DNA of 64,000 bases from the NCBI GenBank assembly GCA_002812745.2, contig NCSJ02000023.1, positions 62,001 through 126,000 on the forward strand. Reading direction: 5' to 3'. The position numbers were made by a program, and so were the translations under genes. A model generated the notes under the pieces. That model saw only the letters and a program-made list of their open reading frames with translations, did not search any database and was not told where the DNA came from. This DNA comes from Scytalidium lignicola. Lineage: Eukaryota > Ascomycota > Leotiomycetes. Shown piece by piece: positions 45,625-57,841 of the stretch. How positions within the stretch are numbered: position 1 is the first letter of the stretch; the number at the start of each line of letters is the position of its first letter.

Positions 45625-46347
45625 CTACTTACTCTCCTTCGGAAGCGGCTTTGGCAGTGTAATTGGCCCATCACTCGGCCTCCTAACAATAATATACTGC
45701 TGCATTTCCGGCACACACTTCTCATTATTAGGCTGGAACATATCAATCCTTTCCCAAACTACCTTCAACCCCATAGAGCGGAAGATACTACGTTGCCCTT
45801 CCTCACTCATCATAAACGTTGGCAGCATCTCTCCCATGAATGGTGCATCATAATCCTCAACATAAGACTTCGTCTCATCATAGGAGGGAGAATCAGAGGC
45901 AACATTAGTATCGCTTGGCATCTGGCCCAGAGCAAAAATTCCGCCTGGTTGCAGCGCGCTGGCGAATTTGTAAGCCGCGGCGTGGAAATCTGTGTACGAG
46001 AGCTGGAGGTGGCAGAAGATCATGAAGACGGCGGCGAATTGGCCATTAACTTGGTAGGTCAGCATGTCGGATACGGTGAACTGGCCTTTGACTCGGTCCT
46101 GGGCTAGCTTGACCATCTTAGGGGAGATATCGAAGCCGACGACGTCCAAGCCAGCTTTGGAGAGCATGTCTGAGACCGGGATTCCAGTCCCGCAGCCTAC
46201 GTCTAGGACTCTAGAACCTGATGGAAGCATGGAGATTGCTTTGTCAATGCAAGCTTTCTTGAATTTATTGTCTTGGTAGGCATATTCATACTCGATGTTA
46301 ATACTATCGAATGTCTCGAGACCAGCGAGAGAGTGGGCTGTCGCCAT
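45625..46347 (-). CDS. Class I SAM-dependent methyltransferase
   Basis: A single exon of 240 residues with ATG at 46347. Motif I is V-L-D-V-G-C-G-T-G (47-55), followed by the acidic end of strand 2 (V-V-G-F-D-I-S, about 69-75). A motif II-like segment is F-A-A-V-F-M-I-F-C-H, and L-Q-P-G-G-I-F-A-L-G follows as motif III. This is the Methyltransf_11/25 group, which methylates small molecules. The next-door DHA2 transporter raises the possibility of a small-metabolite role, but there is no further sign of a biosynthetic cluster. Confidence 0.9.
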   Translation of the reverse strand: MATAHSLAGLETFDSINIEYEYAYQDNKFKKACIDKAISMLPSGSRVLDVGCGTGIPVSDMLSKAGLDVVGFDISPKMVKLAQDRVKGQFTVSDMLTYQVNGQFAAVFMIFCHLQLSYTDFHAAAYKFASALQPGGIFALGQMPSDTNVASDSPSYDETKSYVEDYDAPFMGEMLPTFMMSEEGQRSIFRSMGLKVVWERIDMFQPNNEKCVPEMQQYIIVRRPSDGPITLPKPLPKESK

Positions 46348-47163
46348 GATGGTAGACGAGGTAGTAGATGGTTGATACTGATATGATTTTCCTGAACAAT
46401 CCAGGGGCTATTTCCGTCCGATACTCGTAAAGCAAGGTAGAGACAAGTATTAATTTATAGAAATGTATGATTGAGCAGTTGGTAAAGGAGGGGGGAAGAC
46501 TTGGGAGTTCGGGAACTCGCTTCGCTCATCTACAACAAACTGAGGCGTTACTAACTACAGTAATTGCATTGTCCCTGGAACGTTGTAGCACGAACTAACC
46601 TATAACTCTGTTGCTATGTAATAAGTATGCTAATGGTAATTGGTTGAACCCCTGGACTGAGCAGTGCTATTGGTTCGGCTTGAGGTCTTTCTCAGCGGCA
46701 GGGTAGCCAAACTATTGCATCTGTACATATGTACCTCTATGCCAGATGGTTGAATGTCCTATCAGAGATCTCATCCTAAAGTGGGGTATCCAAATCGGAT
46801 GTGAGATGAAGTGGGATAAATATGATATCTTGGGTAGCGTGGGAAGAGAGGGTTCTTGTAAAAATGATGTATACTTCTTAGGAAGCTCATTCCATTTAGT
46901 TTTGGACTTCTGCATCTTCAATTGCAGAAACATACTCAGAGCTTGAGTTTAACGCCTGAGTTTAAGTCCTGTGGTTTTTTACTTGTTAAGTTGAAGTGTT
47001 GACGGGAGATATACATCTACCAGAACCGCTAACTATTGACGATGCTCGTTTTCTCTTGTTATGTCTATTCAATGACTTATATACTACAAGGATAAAAAAC
47101 CAAATACTCTAGATTATACGCAGAACAAAAGTACTCTGACAATTTCTTTTAAAGTAACACTTT
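46348..47163. other. Intergenic region, no gene seen
   Basis: Methyltransferase promoter side and the 3' flank of the permease pseudogene. Short frames on both strands lack family features. Confidence 0.4.
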
Positions 47164-48951
47164 TTATTCGTCTCGTTTGACTTGGAGCACAGGCCCAACG
47201 TACTCATGCCTTCCCTTGACAGCGTAGTAAAGTAACGCAAAGATAATAGTCCCACTAAACATTATAGAAGACCAGTTCATATTTGAGGCAATGACTGGTG
47301 TAGCGAGTGGCCAAAATACGAAGAATAAAATGGGAGCTAAGAAAGGAGGGCTGCAATATTGATTGCGAGGCCGAACTTGCCCAATGACCATCGTCGTTGT
47401 GGAAGAGGTTGTCCTGAGAAGCGCTTTGCGATAAGGCAGCTGATGGTGATGAAGTATGAGGAGAGTATAGCGACGCTGCCAAGGGAGTTGATAGCGTTTA
47501 GGGCAACAGAAGAGCCAAGGTTGATTAAGGATATGAGGTAGCTGACCACGAGAGATACAAAGACCGCACGAAGGGGGATATTCCAATCAGGTGTCACCTA
47601 AGAAGGTAAGCTAGTCAGTCAAAAAGTCATCTTATTAACAAGAAGGTAATTATACCTGTGACAGCCAGGCAGACCCCTATCGCGAGCAAATGACCAGATT
47701 TGTCTAGAGGCCGTGGCGATTCCACTGATGCAGCACGACTCGAACAAAATAATGATGATAGCAGTCATAACATTTGTTGCAGCATAACTCCCAGTAGCAT
47801 TATAGAAGACTTGAATGAAAGGCTCAAAGGTTGGAGTCGCTAAGATATTATTGATATCGCCCATTGTGAAGATTAAGGTGATTGACATGATGAATCCCAT
47901 CACGGCGTTGGGTATAACGGGCCACATAATGGCCTTGGCGAGTGTGATTGACGCATCTTGAATTTCCTCGGCTATAGTTTTCATATTTCGTGTCAGATTC
48001 TAATATCACATCAACTTCCCAAAGTAAAGAGAAAGTGGACCAAAGAGCTAGCTTACACATATGTACGGAACAATCATATCCAATAAGCACACTCATAGGC
48101 GCAGTCAAACCAACCATAGCAGACAAGCCATTGCTCGACCAGTCTCCATCATTAGTAAACTCAAGCAAGACATGTGAATGCGCGCGAGGAGCCATAACCC
48201 ATAGAGGAATAATGATAGCAAAAAAGCCAGCTAAATGGAGCATCAAGACTACTCCCTCGATAAGTGGCAGTCGCGCAGCCAAGACGGTATTAAAGGCGAT
48301 GGAGAAGACAACAACGGCAATAGTGAGAAGAGTACCGTGCTAGTTGTGCTAGACGTAGCCTTCGACATTCAAAGCTATCAGGCCTTGGATAATAGTGCCA
48401 ACCATGAAGCAGACACCAGCGAGGAAAACCTGCTATCTTATGGCGCATAGCCAGCCTGGAAAGAAGTACTGTGTGAGTAAAATGGAATCCTTGAAAGCCA
48501 AGAGGAGTTGGAAGAGCTAAGATACGGTAAGGTCAAACCTACCAACGATGTAACTTAAGAACTTTTGATATCTACGTGGTGCAAACTCTGAGACCCAATG
48601 GTATTGGCCACCGGCAGTAGGAGATATGGACGCTATTTCAGCAATGCTTGCATAGACCATGGACATTCCGAATGCGCAGATGAGAAAGCCCCAGAAGAGA
48701 ATACCGGATCCCCCGTCGGTCAGAGCGAAGGTAAAAAGACCATTTCACGAGAAGTCAGTTGCATTGAAATTGCAATAGTACAGTCATACCAGCTGCAAGC
48801 AAAGGAGAATAGGATATAACATACAGTAGCAACAGTTCCCAACTTGCAGTGACAGTACTTGCGAAGCCCAACATAGTAATAAACTTGAAGTTCCGCTTTT
48901 ACGCTTGTCAGTAGACAATTCACCGTAATGTGTAAAGAAATCATCCATCAT
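47164..48951 (-). pseudogene. Amino-acid/GABA/choline-type APC permease pseudogene
   Basis: Protein segments of one permease appear in order on the minus strand. N-terminal M-L-G-F-A-S-T-V-T-A-S-W-E is followed by a helix with A-E-I-A-S-I-S-P-T-A-G-G-Q-Y-H-W-V-S-E. Later come E-E-I-Q-D-A-S, D-R-G-L-P-G and the C-terminal helices ending near 47164. Introns can still be traced (for example GTAAGC...CTATAG near 47975-48056). The frame is broken by in-phase TAG codons at plus-strand CTA 48433-48435, 48349-48351 and 48340-48342, and by frameshifts near 47658-47672 and 47339-47354; an early shift near 48905-48920 is also likely. The stops fit C-to-T or G-to-A change of TGG or CAG. The transporter cannot be made whole. 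Confidence 0.85.
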
Positions 48952-51900
48952 CCTGTTAATGTTTGTTTTCTGTAAAACATACACATAAGACTTATTTCTT
49001 CCTCTACCAGGTCGTCTTGCTTGGACTCATGATCAATCAATTGGGTTCAAATGTCTTTGTCTTGAGGGGATTGAGGAAGAATGTCGGAATGAGAGTCGCA
49101 TAAGAAAGAAGGACTGATTGATGCTTAGGAAAGTAAAATTAAGAAGACTAAAGAAGGATATATCATAGAAACATCAATGGACTTTAGAAGCTTCCTTGCA
49201 GGAAACGTAAGCTTCAAGCGCCTTTCCCTAAACCTTTCTCAAAATGGAATGGTAGAAGGGAAGGGGGGCGTTCGAGAAAGAGTGTTTTTAACTCTTATCG
49301 GGGCTGGAAGGCGTTCAAAACTTAATTCTGCTTTCCATAAAAACTTCCAATCTCTAGACGGAAATGCTGCCGGCAAGGCAAAGGGACTGGGGAGCCACGC
49401 CTCGAGACGTTTGATGCGCTAGTCGCTAGACCATGCGAAAAGGAAGGGGAAGAGAGAGAGGGGCTACAATATCTTTGCATTATTAGATTATATCGTATGC
49501 ATATACCGAATACTATGCAGTCTGAGAAAAGTCAAAAGCCAGCAAGCCACAGGACCCTGGAAGATTTACTGGATGCAGTGCAGGGCTGTTACCGTGTTAC
49601 TGTACGGTACAGCAGTATGGTAGGTGTGTACTGGAACGGTACAACATGCAGTTTGCACGGCAAAAGACACAAGAAGAATGAACCAGAGGTACTACTGCAT
49701 TGTATCGTGCCATACTATGTTATCCCTCACAGCTGCCGTGGCCATCTCCTGGGCGGGGTTTACGATCCTGCTAGTGGAGAGGGCAGAGGCCAACAGGTAG
49801 TATCCGGAGCAAGGACACTTAGGTTGTCCAGACGCTCTATTCGTAGGTTACAAGTGACCACTCTACTACACAGTATTATGCACGAGTGAACGGATGAAAA
49901 GCCTCATCTGGACCTCTTCCTGGTATTAGACGGGATACAGGTACTACGGAAGAGCGAAACCGTAATTAGCTTCGATCGTGATGCAACAGGTCTACCCATG
50001 CCCTTGCATTGGCATGTTTTTCATTCTCTTCACTTTCTTTTGTTTTGCTTTCCTTTGGTGGTGAAGTGGGGGAGGGTGACAGCCAGCCCGCTAGAGTACG
50101 GGTATTACTGGGGCTAGAGAAACGTTCAACCAACTGTATCAACAGTTAGCACAGTACGTAAGTACACGAGCCTAAATGACCCTTTAAAAGCCTCCCTCCC
50201 ACGAACCTTTTGGCCTGTGTTGGTGGCTGCTTACGACGGGGAACGCGATCCGACCCCTGAACCATTTGGCCTCAGCGTTGTTGACCTGTCTAGCCCGAGG
50301 AGAAAGAGTTTGCTGGTGTGATTGGCGCGATAGCTGGTGCAGATGTATAGGAAGTGATATCGAACGGATAATGTACCGACTATTATTCTATACGAAAGTA
50401 CTTGAAGTACAGTATCAGGGGCCTCTACAGCAGCATTGGAGAGATACCGTACGTCGGAGGTAAGTACTTAGTGTATTTTTGTGTAAGAATTTTGCACCGT
50501 TTCGATGACCAACAAACACAGTACTGTACAACTCCTAGAAACATGGGGCTCATCAGCAATCGGTATGGTATGATACTGTAGATTTTGTCATTGATTACTG
50601 TATGCTAATCTTGTGCTGTGTCTTACCCGCATTGTACTGTACAAGCATTAATCAGTAACACAACAATTAATAAGTTAACATAAATCACACCATCGATAAT
50701 TAGTCAAAGGAACGATATCCCACTCCCAGCTGAAGCCAGTTAGTGCTTTAAGCCACTGGGAGAACCAAGCACCGTTCTTCTCCTTTGCAACGGAAAGGCC
50801 CGAGACAAAACCCAACACAACGGTACCGAGCAAGAGCGCCGAATATAAAGTATTGCTCTGAGCAGCTTAAGGCGGAGGGACAAGAGTGAGGATTACCGGT
50901 ATCAAATATGGTCTGCCAAAAATGGGACCGTGGATAATAAGAAAGTTAATTAGGAACAAAGTGCAAGTAAGAGTGGGCCTAGAGGGGCGGATAATATCAG
51001 TGTTGAGAGCAGTGATAGTAGAAGGATGATTATCAAGAAGGATTCTATGTGGGAGGTTGTCGCAGATTCACTATAAAAGAAATATATAGCGCATGCTTCT
51101 ACTGGGAAAACTTGAAGTTTTATAGACATTTTCATGTACTGTATGTATAACTTAATAGGTTATTGAGAACTGATGTCATGTTGACTGGAAACGCAGGAAT
51201 ACAGAACTACTATTGTATTGATTGCTTAAGGAGTCTACAACTACAGCAGATTCTATATATACAGAGAGTTACGGCCGTAAAACCATTATGGTCAACAGTT
51301 ACGGTCGTACAGGCAACCGTAAGAACACTGTGAAGTGGCATCCGTAAACTCCAAATATTGCAACATGTCATGATGAACATACAACAACAATATAATTACA
51401 ACTTGTTTTACGTTCTTGAAAAGCACATATAAAAATATATTCAGTTATAACAATGTAGCAAAAAGTTAAAAAGAATAATTGATCGTATTAAAGAGTCATA
51501 GATTTAAGATCTAATATATTGTGGTAGGGAACTCCAGTTCCCTACACATGTATATGCGGTAGCCCCGTATAGAGACCCTGTACCCCAGATTTCCCCACAC
51601 TTTAGTATTTAGTATAAGCAGTAGTAGCCGTAGTAGTTAAAATATACTGGCTTCCTTTCATCCTATTCTACCCAACCTTACCTTCTGATTGGTTGGTTGT
51701 TCTCAGCTACGCTATACGGCACTTCCGTACATAATCAACCGTCCAACCCGATAACACTAATATACATTAGTCGGAAAATATCATCTAATCCAAAGTAAGT
51801 TTAGTATTCAAACTTATCGTCATTGTTAAAACAATCACAACTAGAACTATTAAACTATTTTTAAAACTGAATTATTATAATACAAATTCCCTTTAAACTG

Positions 51901-52686
51901 TGCTTTCCGATTGTATGGCTCTCTATACTTNCGACTTAATAATTACTATCCAAACGCTTCCTGAGATAGCAATCTTGAATTCTACCCTAATATTAGTCTC
52001 ACATGCTTTCAATGAGGCTTAGATTATACATTATATAGCTGAAACTTAGTCTGCATAGGACTTAGGCCACTGAACTAAACATTGGAATGAGATATAGAGG
52101 CGGTAAGGCCTTCGATTTGGTCTCCAAACAGATGTCATCAAAGTAAGGGACCCTCTGAATACAAGCGTAGCTAACCGTTTGAGTAGTTCTAGCATAGCGT
52201 TGTGGATGAGCAGTTATAACTGCTACCTTAAGGTCAGGTCACATACGAATTGTGCTATAAGAAGTACAAGCCCCCTTTGGCAGTCAAGGCGGCTAACGTA
52301 AGTTGAATATTAAGAGTTTACTAATAAGGTAAGATCATGGGCTAATATTAGTACAATTTAATTTTTAGATTTGATATTAACTTATACGGCCCCATTCAAT
52401 TGAAATTGAAATTTACAGCTTTCCATTAGTGGCTGGTGTACGTTTGTAATTAAGCGGAATTTGGGGATTATTTTGGTCAATTTTGCGGCAAATTTCTGTG
52501 ATTCGACCGACCGGGAATCACGTTATGTCAGCTTACAATTACATAAGCATATCCTTTGAGTCAAAATCCTCTCATATCCCACTACATAAATGTAAGATTT
52601 GGAGCTGACATCTGTCCTCAGTTGAACAAGATAGTATTCCAATATTTATCTAACGGGACTTTAAATTTACGCGTCACAAAGCAAAA
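48952..52686. other. 3.7-kb gene-poor region
   Basis: No gene supported. Bases 49170-50460 have more balanced composition and carry a 130-codon plus-strand frame (49497-49889) without family features; many TACGGTAC/TACTGTAC palindromes occur at 49585-50650. Near 49380-49435 (minus) a TAGCGACTAGCGC segment imitates a tRNA D-arm, but no full cloverleaf forms. Bases 51400-52500 are AT-rich and include an LTR-like repeat (51520-51760). Confidence 0.4.
51520..51760. repeat. Dispersed LTR-like repeat, copy 2 (pairs with 41686-41962)
   Basis: Aligns with copy 1 in the same orientation. TACCCCAGATTTCCCCACA here has no N where copy 1 has one. Transitions dominate the differences. Probably a solo LTR or SINE-like element; the class is not determined. 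Confidence 0.75.
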
Positions 52687-53756
52687 ATGTCGTCAAACTT
52701 TGAAGAAGGCGAAATTGATTTCCCTATACCGTCTCTCAACGGTCAAATTTCAAAAACATATTACCGTTTATATGGTAAGCTCACAGGGACCAAGACCCCG
52801 CTCATTGTGCTCCATGGCGGACCTGGTGCTTGCCACAACTATATGCGTCCAATGGCCGATTTGACAGAAAAGTATGGGATCCCAGTGATTCTCTACGATC
52901 AGATTGGGAACGGGTTGTCCACGCATTTCCCCGAGAAGAGAGGGGATACTGGTTTCTGGAATGCAGACCTGTTTATTGCGGAACTGGATAATTTAGTCGA
53001 TTTCCTGAAGATTAGGGAGAGCGGGTTCGATATATTAGGACAAAGTGTAAATATAAAGCCTTCTTTCCTTTCATCTCCATGTAATTAACTGACCAGAATA
53101 TCTATTTGTTAATTACTGACTGTGTGAAACTTGTAGTGGGGAGGCATGTTAGGTGCGGAGTATGCAACGCACCAACCACAAGGTCTACGGAAGTTAATCA
53201 TATCTAACTCCCCTGCAAATATGGAAGACTGGATAAGGGCAGCTAATCGATTACTGAACGATCTCCCCAAGGAAGTTCGGGATACGATCCAGCAATGCGA
53301 GGCCGAAGGAAAATTTGAGAGCCCCGAGTATGAGGAAGCATCGATGGTATTTTACAGAAAGCACCTTTGTCGGTTGTCCGAGTGGCCGTCAGATTTGCTA
53401 GAGTCATTAGAATGGTTGACAAAGAAGGATCCGACAGTATATCTCACAATGTTTGTATTATCAGCGTCTTTAAGCACTGAACTATTTCTGACGAAAAATA
53501 AAACAGGCAAGGCCCATCTGAGTTCTCTGTTATAGGTTCACTGAAAGACTGGACGATTGTGCCAGCGTTGCACAAAATCAACGTCCCAGTTCTTCTCCTC
53601 AATGGTTGCTATGATGAGGCGCAGGATGAGGTTGTAAAACCGTATTTTGAAAATATTACTAAGGTCAAGTGGTATACCTTTGCTGAAGCCTCACATATGA
53701 CCCACGAAGAGGAACGAGAGAGCTACATGGATATTACTTATGAATTTTTGTCTTAA
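52687..53756 (+). CDS. Proline iminopeptidase-like alpha/beta hydrolase
   Basis: Three exons: 52687-53046, 53137-53450 and 53507-53756, with introns of 90 and 56 bp. The protein has 307 residues. The oxyanion motif H-G-G-P-G (43-47) and D-Q-I-G-N-G-L-S precede the nucleophile elbow G-Q-S-W-G-G (Ser120), which is restored exactly by splicing. The acid is in N-G-C-Y-D-E (Asp261) and the base in E-A-S-H-M-T (His288). The second splice restores T-M-Q-G-P-S-E-F, conserved in this peptidase S33 group of prolyl iminopeptidases and L-amino-acid amidases. It would release an N-terminal residue or hydrolyse an amino-acid amide in the cytosol; no signal peptide. It is the last clear gene before the AT-rich block. 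Confidence 0.92.
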
Positions 53757-54841
53757 ATTACTTTGGATCCGAGCCAAAATAGGCTTGGCTTCTCCAATAT
53801 TTATATAGCTTTGTTAATTCCTTCGTTTCATATGCAGCCATCCTCTGTTTAACATATATGTTCTGGCCGAACCGTGAATCTGGCCGATACGTAAATGAAT
53901 CTTATAAAACCAGCATTTATACTATTTCAACAGCAATTTTCTCTTCATGTCATAAGTTTATTGTATTCTCGCAATTATAAGCTTTAAAATACAAAAAGTT
54001 CAATCAAATATTCATCTTAACAATAGTTATAAGTCGTGTCTATTTTTACTTGAAAATAGAACAAAACTATATTAAATTTTACATTTTGAAACTTATGACT
54101 TGTAGAATTTATTGAAATCAAAATATTTGTAAGAAAATATAATTGAAATGTCAAAATAGTAGGGTTTAGATGGTTCATTTACGTATCCGCCGGCCACATG
54201 AATCAGCCAGAACATATAGCCGTGAACATATACTATCCTCCCTTAATACTTCACACATACAAGGGTAAAAGTGTGATTTGCGTGATCTCATCTGCATAAC
54301 CTTTGTAAAGTAGGGATTCTATTTTATGAATATTACCCAAATGAGTTTATGAAATCCTTGCAGTCCTTGTTTAGAATCTCACGATCCTAGTCTAATCCTC
54401 GTCATAATCCTAGTTTTGACTTTTGCATGTGAAATATTTATAGGGGCCGGGATAGTATATAAGATAATGATGAGTAAAGGGATCGATCTAATCACCAATG
54501 TAAGGTATATAAGGAACGTCTGTTCCCCCTTTGTTATTTCTTCAAGCCTTTCACACTTTAATACGGCAGCTTTGTTGCTTGAATCCTTTGCAATCAAGAT
54601 AATAATACGTACAGAGGTTATAGCGGCTAAGTATTCCAATAGCAAGCACTACTGTGGTAAGGGTGTTATATTAGGCAGTAGCCTTTACAACTTAAGTGGG
54701 AAGCCGATGATTACATGTTCTTGATAACAAAGACAAAGACCTCAAGTAAACATCCTCAAATCAACATTCAAGGAATACAGGACTTTCAGCTCAAACAAAG
54801 CATTCTAGAATTTTAGCATACAACAGCTTGTAGTTTACAAC
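53757..54841. other. AT-rich region with dispersed repeat
   Basis: Includes 54247-54436, listed separately, and a GAATCAGCCAG...GCCGTGAA motif near 54199-54224 shared with 11050-11073. Frames of 88 and 102 codons at 54379-54724 overlap on opposite strands inside this repeat-like sequence and are not called. Confidence 0.4.
54247..54436. repeat. Dispersed repeat, copy 2 (pairs with 10014-10204)
   Basis: Same orientation as copy 1, with mainly transition differences and a 9-base insertion near the GTGATTTGCGTGATCTC segment. Confidence 0.75.
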
Positions 54842-54988
54842 ATGAGGTTCTCTAGCTTATCACTGTTAACTTTATCAGCATCTACAGTTAATGCACGATT
54901 CATCAAGAAGTATGAAATGAATCAAGTCATCCTCGAACTAGATTCTACAACAAAGTTATACTTTTTAGAACTCAATGATAGAAAGTAG
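54842..54988 (+). CDS. Putative small secreted protein (48 residues)
   Basis: A short frame opens with a classic signal peptide: M-R-F-S-S, a Leu/Ser hydrophobic core, then S-T-V-N-A as a likely cleavage site near residue 18. About 30 mostly hydrophilic residues follow, without cysteine. The upstream 60 bases resemble a fungal 5' leader (ATCAACA, CTCAAACAAAGC, TACAACATG). The frame may continue through an intron, because GTAGAG follows A-G-A-A-A at the stop. No homology is recognised. Position in an AT-rich, transposon-dense block is typical of plant-interaction effectors, but that is inference. It could also be chance. Confidence 0.35.
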   Translation: MRFSSLSLLTLSASTVNARFIKKYEMNQVILELDSTTKLYFLELNDRK

Positions 54989-54999
54989 AGATAAGCTAC

Positions 55000-56630
55000 T
55001 AAGGATGGGAAATGAGAATTACAAAAGGTAAAAGTTAGATGTATAACCATAAGTGAACTTTGTTAACTTGCCTTTATAGAATGGCCAGAACTTTATAAAC
55101 ATTATGATAAATTATAACTTAAGTAAAGACAAAGCAAGTATAATAACAAAAGTGACATTCTTAAAGGCTTTGGTCAACTAGAATGTATTAAAGCCCTTAC
55201 TGAAGACTTTATCAAAGAAGAATATACAAGAAAACCTCGAAGTATTCACTTCCTTTTCCATAAAGTTTTATTAGTCTAAGAGTAAGAAACAATTATCAGA
55301 ATAGCTTTAGAAGAAAGTAATAAAAGTAATTGTAGAATCTAAGGTAAACAAGTATAAAGCTTTTGTATAACCCTTTGAGTATTCTTAAGGTCAGAGTAGT
55401 GTTATCGTTATTATCTTTAAAAAGAGTAACTTTACTATTATTATTAACACTTATTAAAATAACATTAACCTTCTCCTTTTATAAATCCTTTTTACTTTAA
55501 GTACAAATAATAATAGTAGTAAAATAATAGTTATTCTAAAAGCTCTTTGTACTTTGCTTACCTTTAAAGAGATTATTAAAGGAGAGATTAAAAACATCAT
55601 TAAATTCTACTAGTATTCTGCTGAGGATAGTAGATTACTCAGCAATTAAGTTATATTTAAATTATATAAGAAGGAAGGAAAAGATGTACAAGTTATATTA
55701 TAGTAAAATATAACTAGATTTGTGCAGAAATGTTAAGGCCTTAGTGTACTAATCACGTGAAGGGAGGAAAATGATAGGGGTTTGAGTCTTAGCTACTCTT
55801 TAACTGCTGATTCCTGTTTATAAAGAAGGAGGTTTTCTCTTTTCTTTGACAAGAGTCAGAGATTAATCTTGTACTTTAAGAGAATACTGAGTTTTAGAAT
55901 AAATTTACACTTAACCTACTGTTATTATACTGTTAGTCTTTTATTATATTCTAGCCTTTTAGTCTTTCTTCATTTTATGTATAAATAACCTTGATATATT
56001 AATCTTTCTCTTTTAACAAAGAGTATATAAACTATTAAGAATTAAGATGGTTAAGACTTGTTGAACTTAAGCTTTATAATAAGAAGAAGTAAAAAGGTTA
56101 TAATTTCCTTTTACTAGCTTAACAACATTATAACAAGAAAAGTTATTATTACTTGATTTATCTTTATCTTCTCTTCTAACATTTATTTTAAAGAATTTTA
56201 CTTTGTTATCAGAGGAAGAGTTAAACAAGAGAATTATAATTAAGTAATAATAAGATTACCTTGAAAAAAAGAGAACTTACTTATAAGCTCTTAAGAGAAG
56301 AGAAGCTTTTATTTATGATTTTGTATAAGATATATTAATTATTAAGTGTTATAACTCTTACCATTATAATCTGATAAGTGCTGAAATGACAGCTTATGAA
56401 GGTTTAGGGACTAAACAAGGGGTTAGGTCACATGACTAACACAAGTTTACAAGGTTTATAAGTTTAAGTGTTAGATCTGTTAGATTAGGTAAAGTACTTA
56501 TATATTAAGTAATATTAATTGTCTATATAAGAACATATTCTCTAAGCTTTAGTTAAGAACCTTATATTCAACCTAAGTTATAACTTTATTATATATACTT
56601 GTTTATTATAATTATAAATGTCTTACTTTT
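55000..56630. other. AT-rich, heavily mutated transposon-like sequence
   Basis: Very AT-rich, with TAA and TAG in all frames. No intact frame. Parts resemble degraded retrotransposon coding sequence, but I cannot assign them with confidence. Confidence 0.5.
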
Positions 56631-56972
56631 TGTTACAAAACTACGTTATCCAGGTCACTGGATAGCCGGGGTAAGGTAGATGTTCAAGGACAGTGGAAAC
56701 AGGAGATACTTAAGCAAGCAACTAAGTCAAAGGTAAGATCTAGTAATGTATTTAGGTTGAATACAAGGAGTTTACTCTTATATTCTTATAATGTGCTTAT
56801 ATAAATAATGAAATCTAACTGGATCCCTTAGAGTTTTTAGAGTTTTCTGGAGTCCTCTAAGGATTTTAAGATTTTATCATATGACTTTTAATTGTTAAGT
56901 TCTTTATGTACACCTTTTATATACTAAGCCTTAAGCTTACACCAATTAACTTGTTAAGTAAAACTTATAATA
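56631..56972 (-). repeat. LTR copy 1 (inverted, best preserved end)
   Basis: Starts TGTTACA on the plus strand and matches, in reverse orientation, the LTRs at 57490, 59194 and 63284. Its first 120 bases keep G/C-rich sequence (GTTATCCAGGTCACTGGATAG, GGGGTAAGG) that is thinned by C-to-T changes in copies 2 and 3. No partner in the same orientation is seen, so it is a solo LTR or a fragment. Confidence 0.75.
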
Positions 56973-57489
56973 TTATCCCTTTTTCTACATTAACATTATC
57001 TTAATGTTTAACTTGTTATTATGAATTATCTCGTTTCTTTATCAATCCTTTCTTTTCCTTTAACATACCCTTAAAGTATCCTTGTCCTTTCCTTCTATCT
57101 GATTCTGAGAGAAAGAAAAGAGAAAGAGTCAATCTTACTTTGATTATTAAAGATATTAGTAATAATATAAACCCTTGTTCTTATTGTTCTAAGGAGAACT
57201 AAAAGTATATTGTAAACNTTTTTGAAGTTCTCATAGTATTCTGAGTATGTATATATAAAGTATTCTTATAATATAACTTCTAATTCTTAAGATAAAAACA
57301 TCCCTTGTTCTTAAGACTAAGAGTTTTTGGAAAAATCCATAAACAGATTACAAGTAGAAGAAGAAGAAGTTATAGTTAAAATCCTTTATTTATGAAAATA
57401 ATAAGCTTTTCTTTAACAATGAAAGAATAAGATAACTTGTTGTAACTTAAAGTATTTAAACAAACTTAATGTTGTAGAAGAGNAAAAAG

Positions 57490-57841
57490 TGTTATAAGTT
57501 TTACCATAACATGTTAATTAGTGTAAGCTTAAGGCTTAGTACAAGTACATTGTACAAGAGAACTTAATAATTAAACAGTTATATGATAAGGACTTAAGAC
57601 CTAAGGGGTTTAGGGTTTATTAGCTTAAGACTTAAGGACTTGAGGGTTTAAGGGTTTAATTGTATTTCATTATTTATATAAGCATGTTATAAGAACATAA
57701 AAGTAAACTCCTTATATTCAACTTAAATACATTACTAGATCTTACCTTTGACTTAATTGTTTATATTATACATTTCTATTGTCCTTGAACATTTACCTTA
57801 CCTTTATTACTTAATAACCTAAATAACATAGTTTTATAACA
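57490..57841 (+). repeat. LTR copy 2 (5' LTR of truncated element A)
   Basis: About 352 bp starting TGTTATA and ending TATAACA, decayed forms of TGTTACA/TGTAACA. It is followed directly by a gag-like leader shared with element B. Confidence 0.75.

Noticed and set aside
49380..49440. tRNA-like D-arm (TAGCGACTAGCGC) on the minus strand
   Set aside because: The anticodon stem and a TTCGANNC T-loop are missing and no acceptor stem pairs.
49497..49889. A 130-codon plus-strand frame
   Set aside because: Composition is biased by repeated TACGGTAC-type palindromes; no domain, no intron signals and no context support.
41686..51760. A single LTR retrotransposon spanning both LTR-like repeats
   Set aside because: The sequence between them holds ordinary intron-bearing genes, not gag or pol.
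57600..57660. TTTAGGG/TTAAGGG-like runs suggesting telomeric sequence
   Set aside because: They lie inside the LTR and correspond to degraded LTR sequence in copies 3 and 4; there is no regular telomere array.
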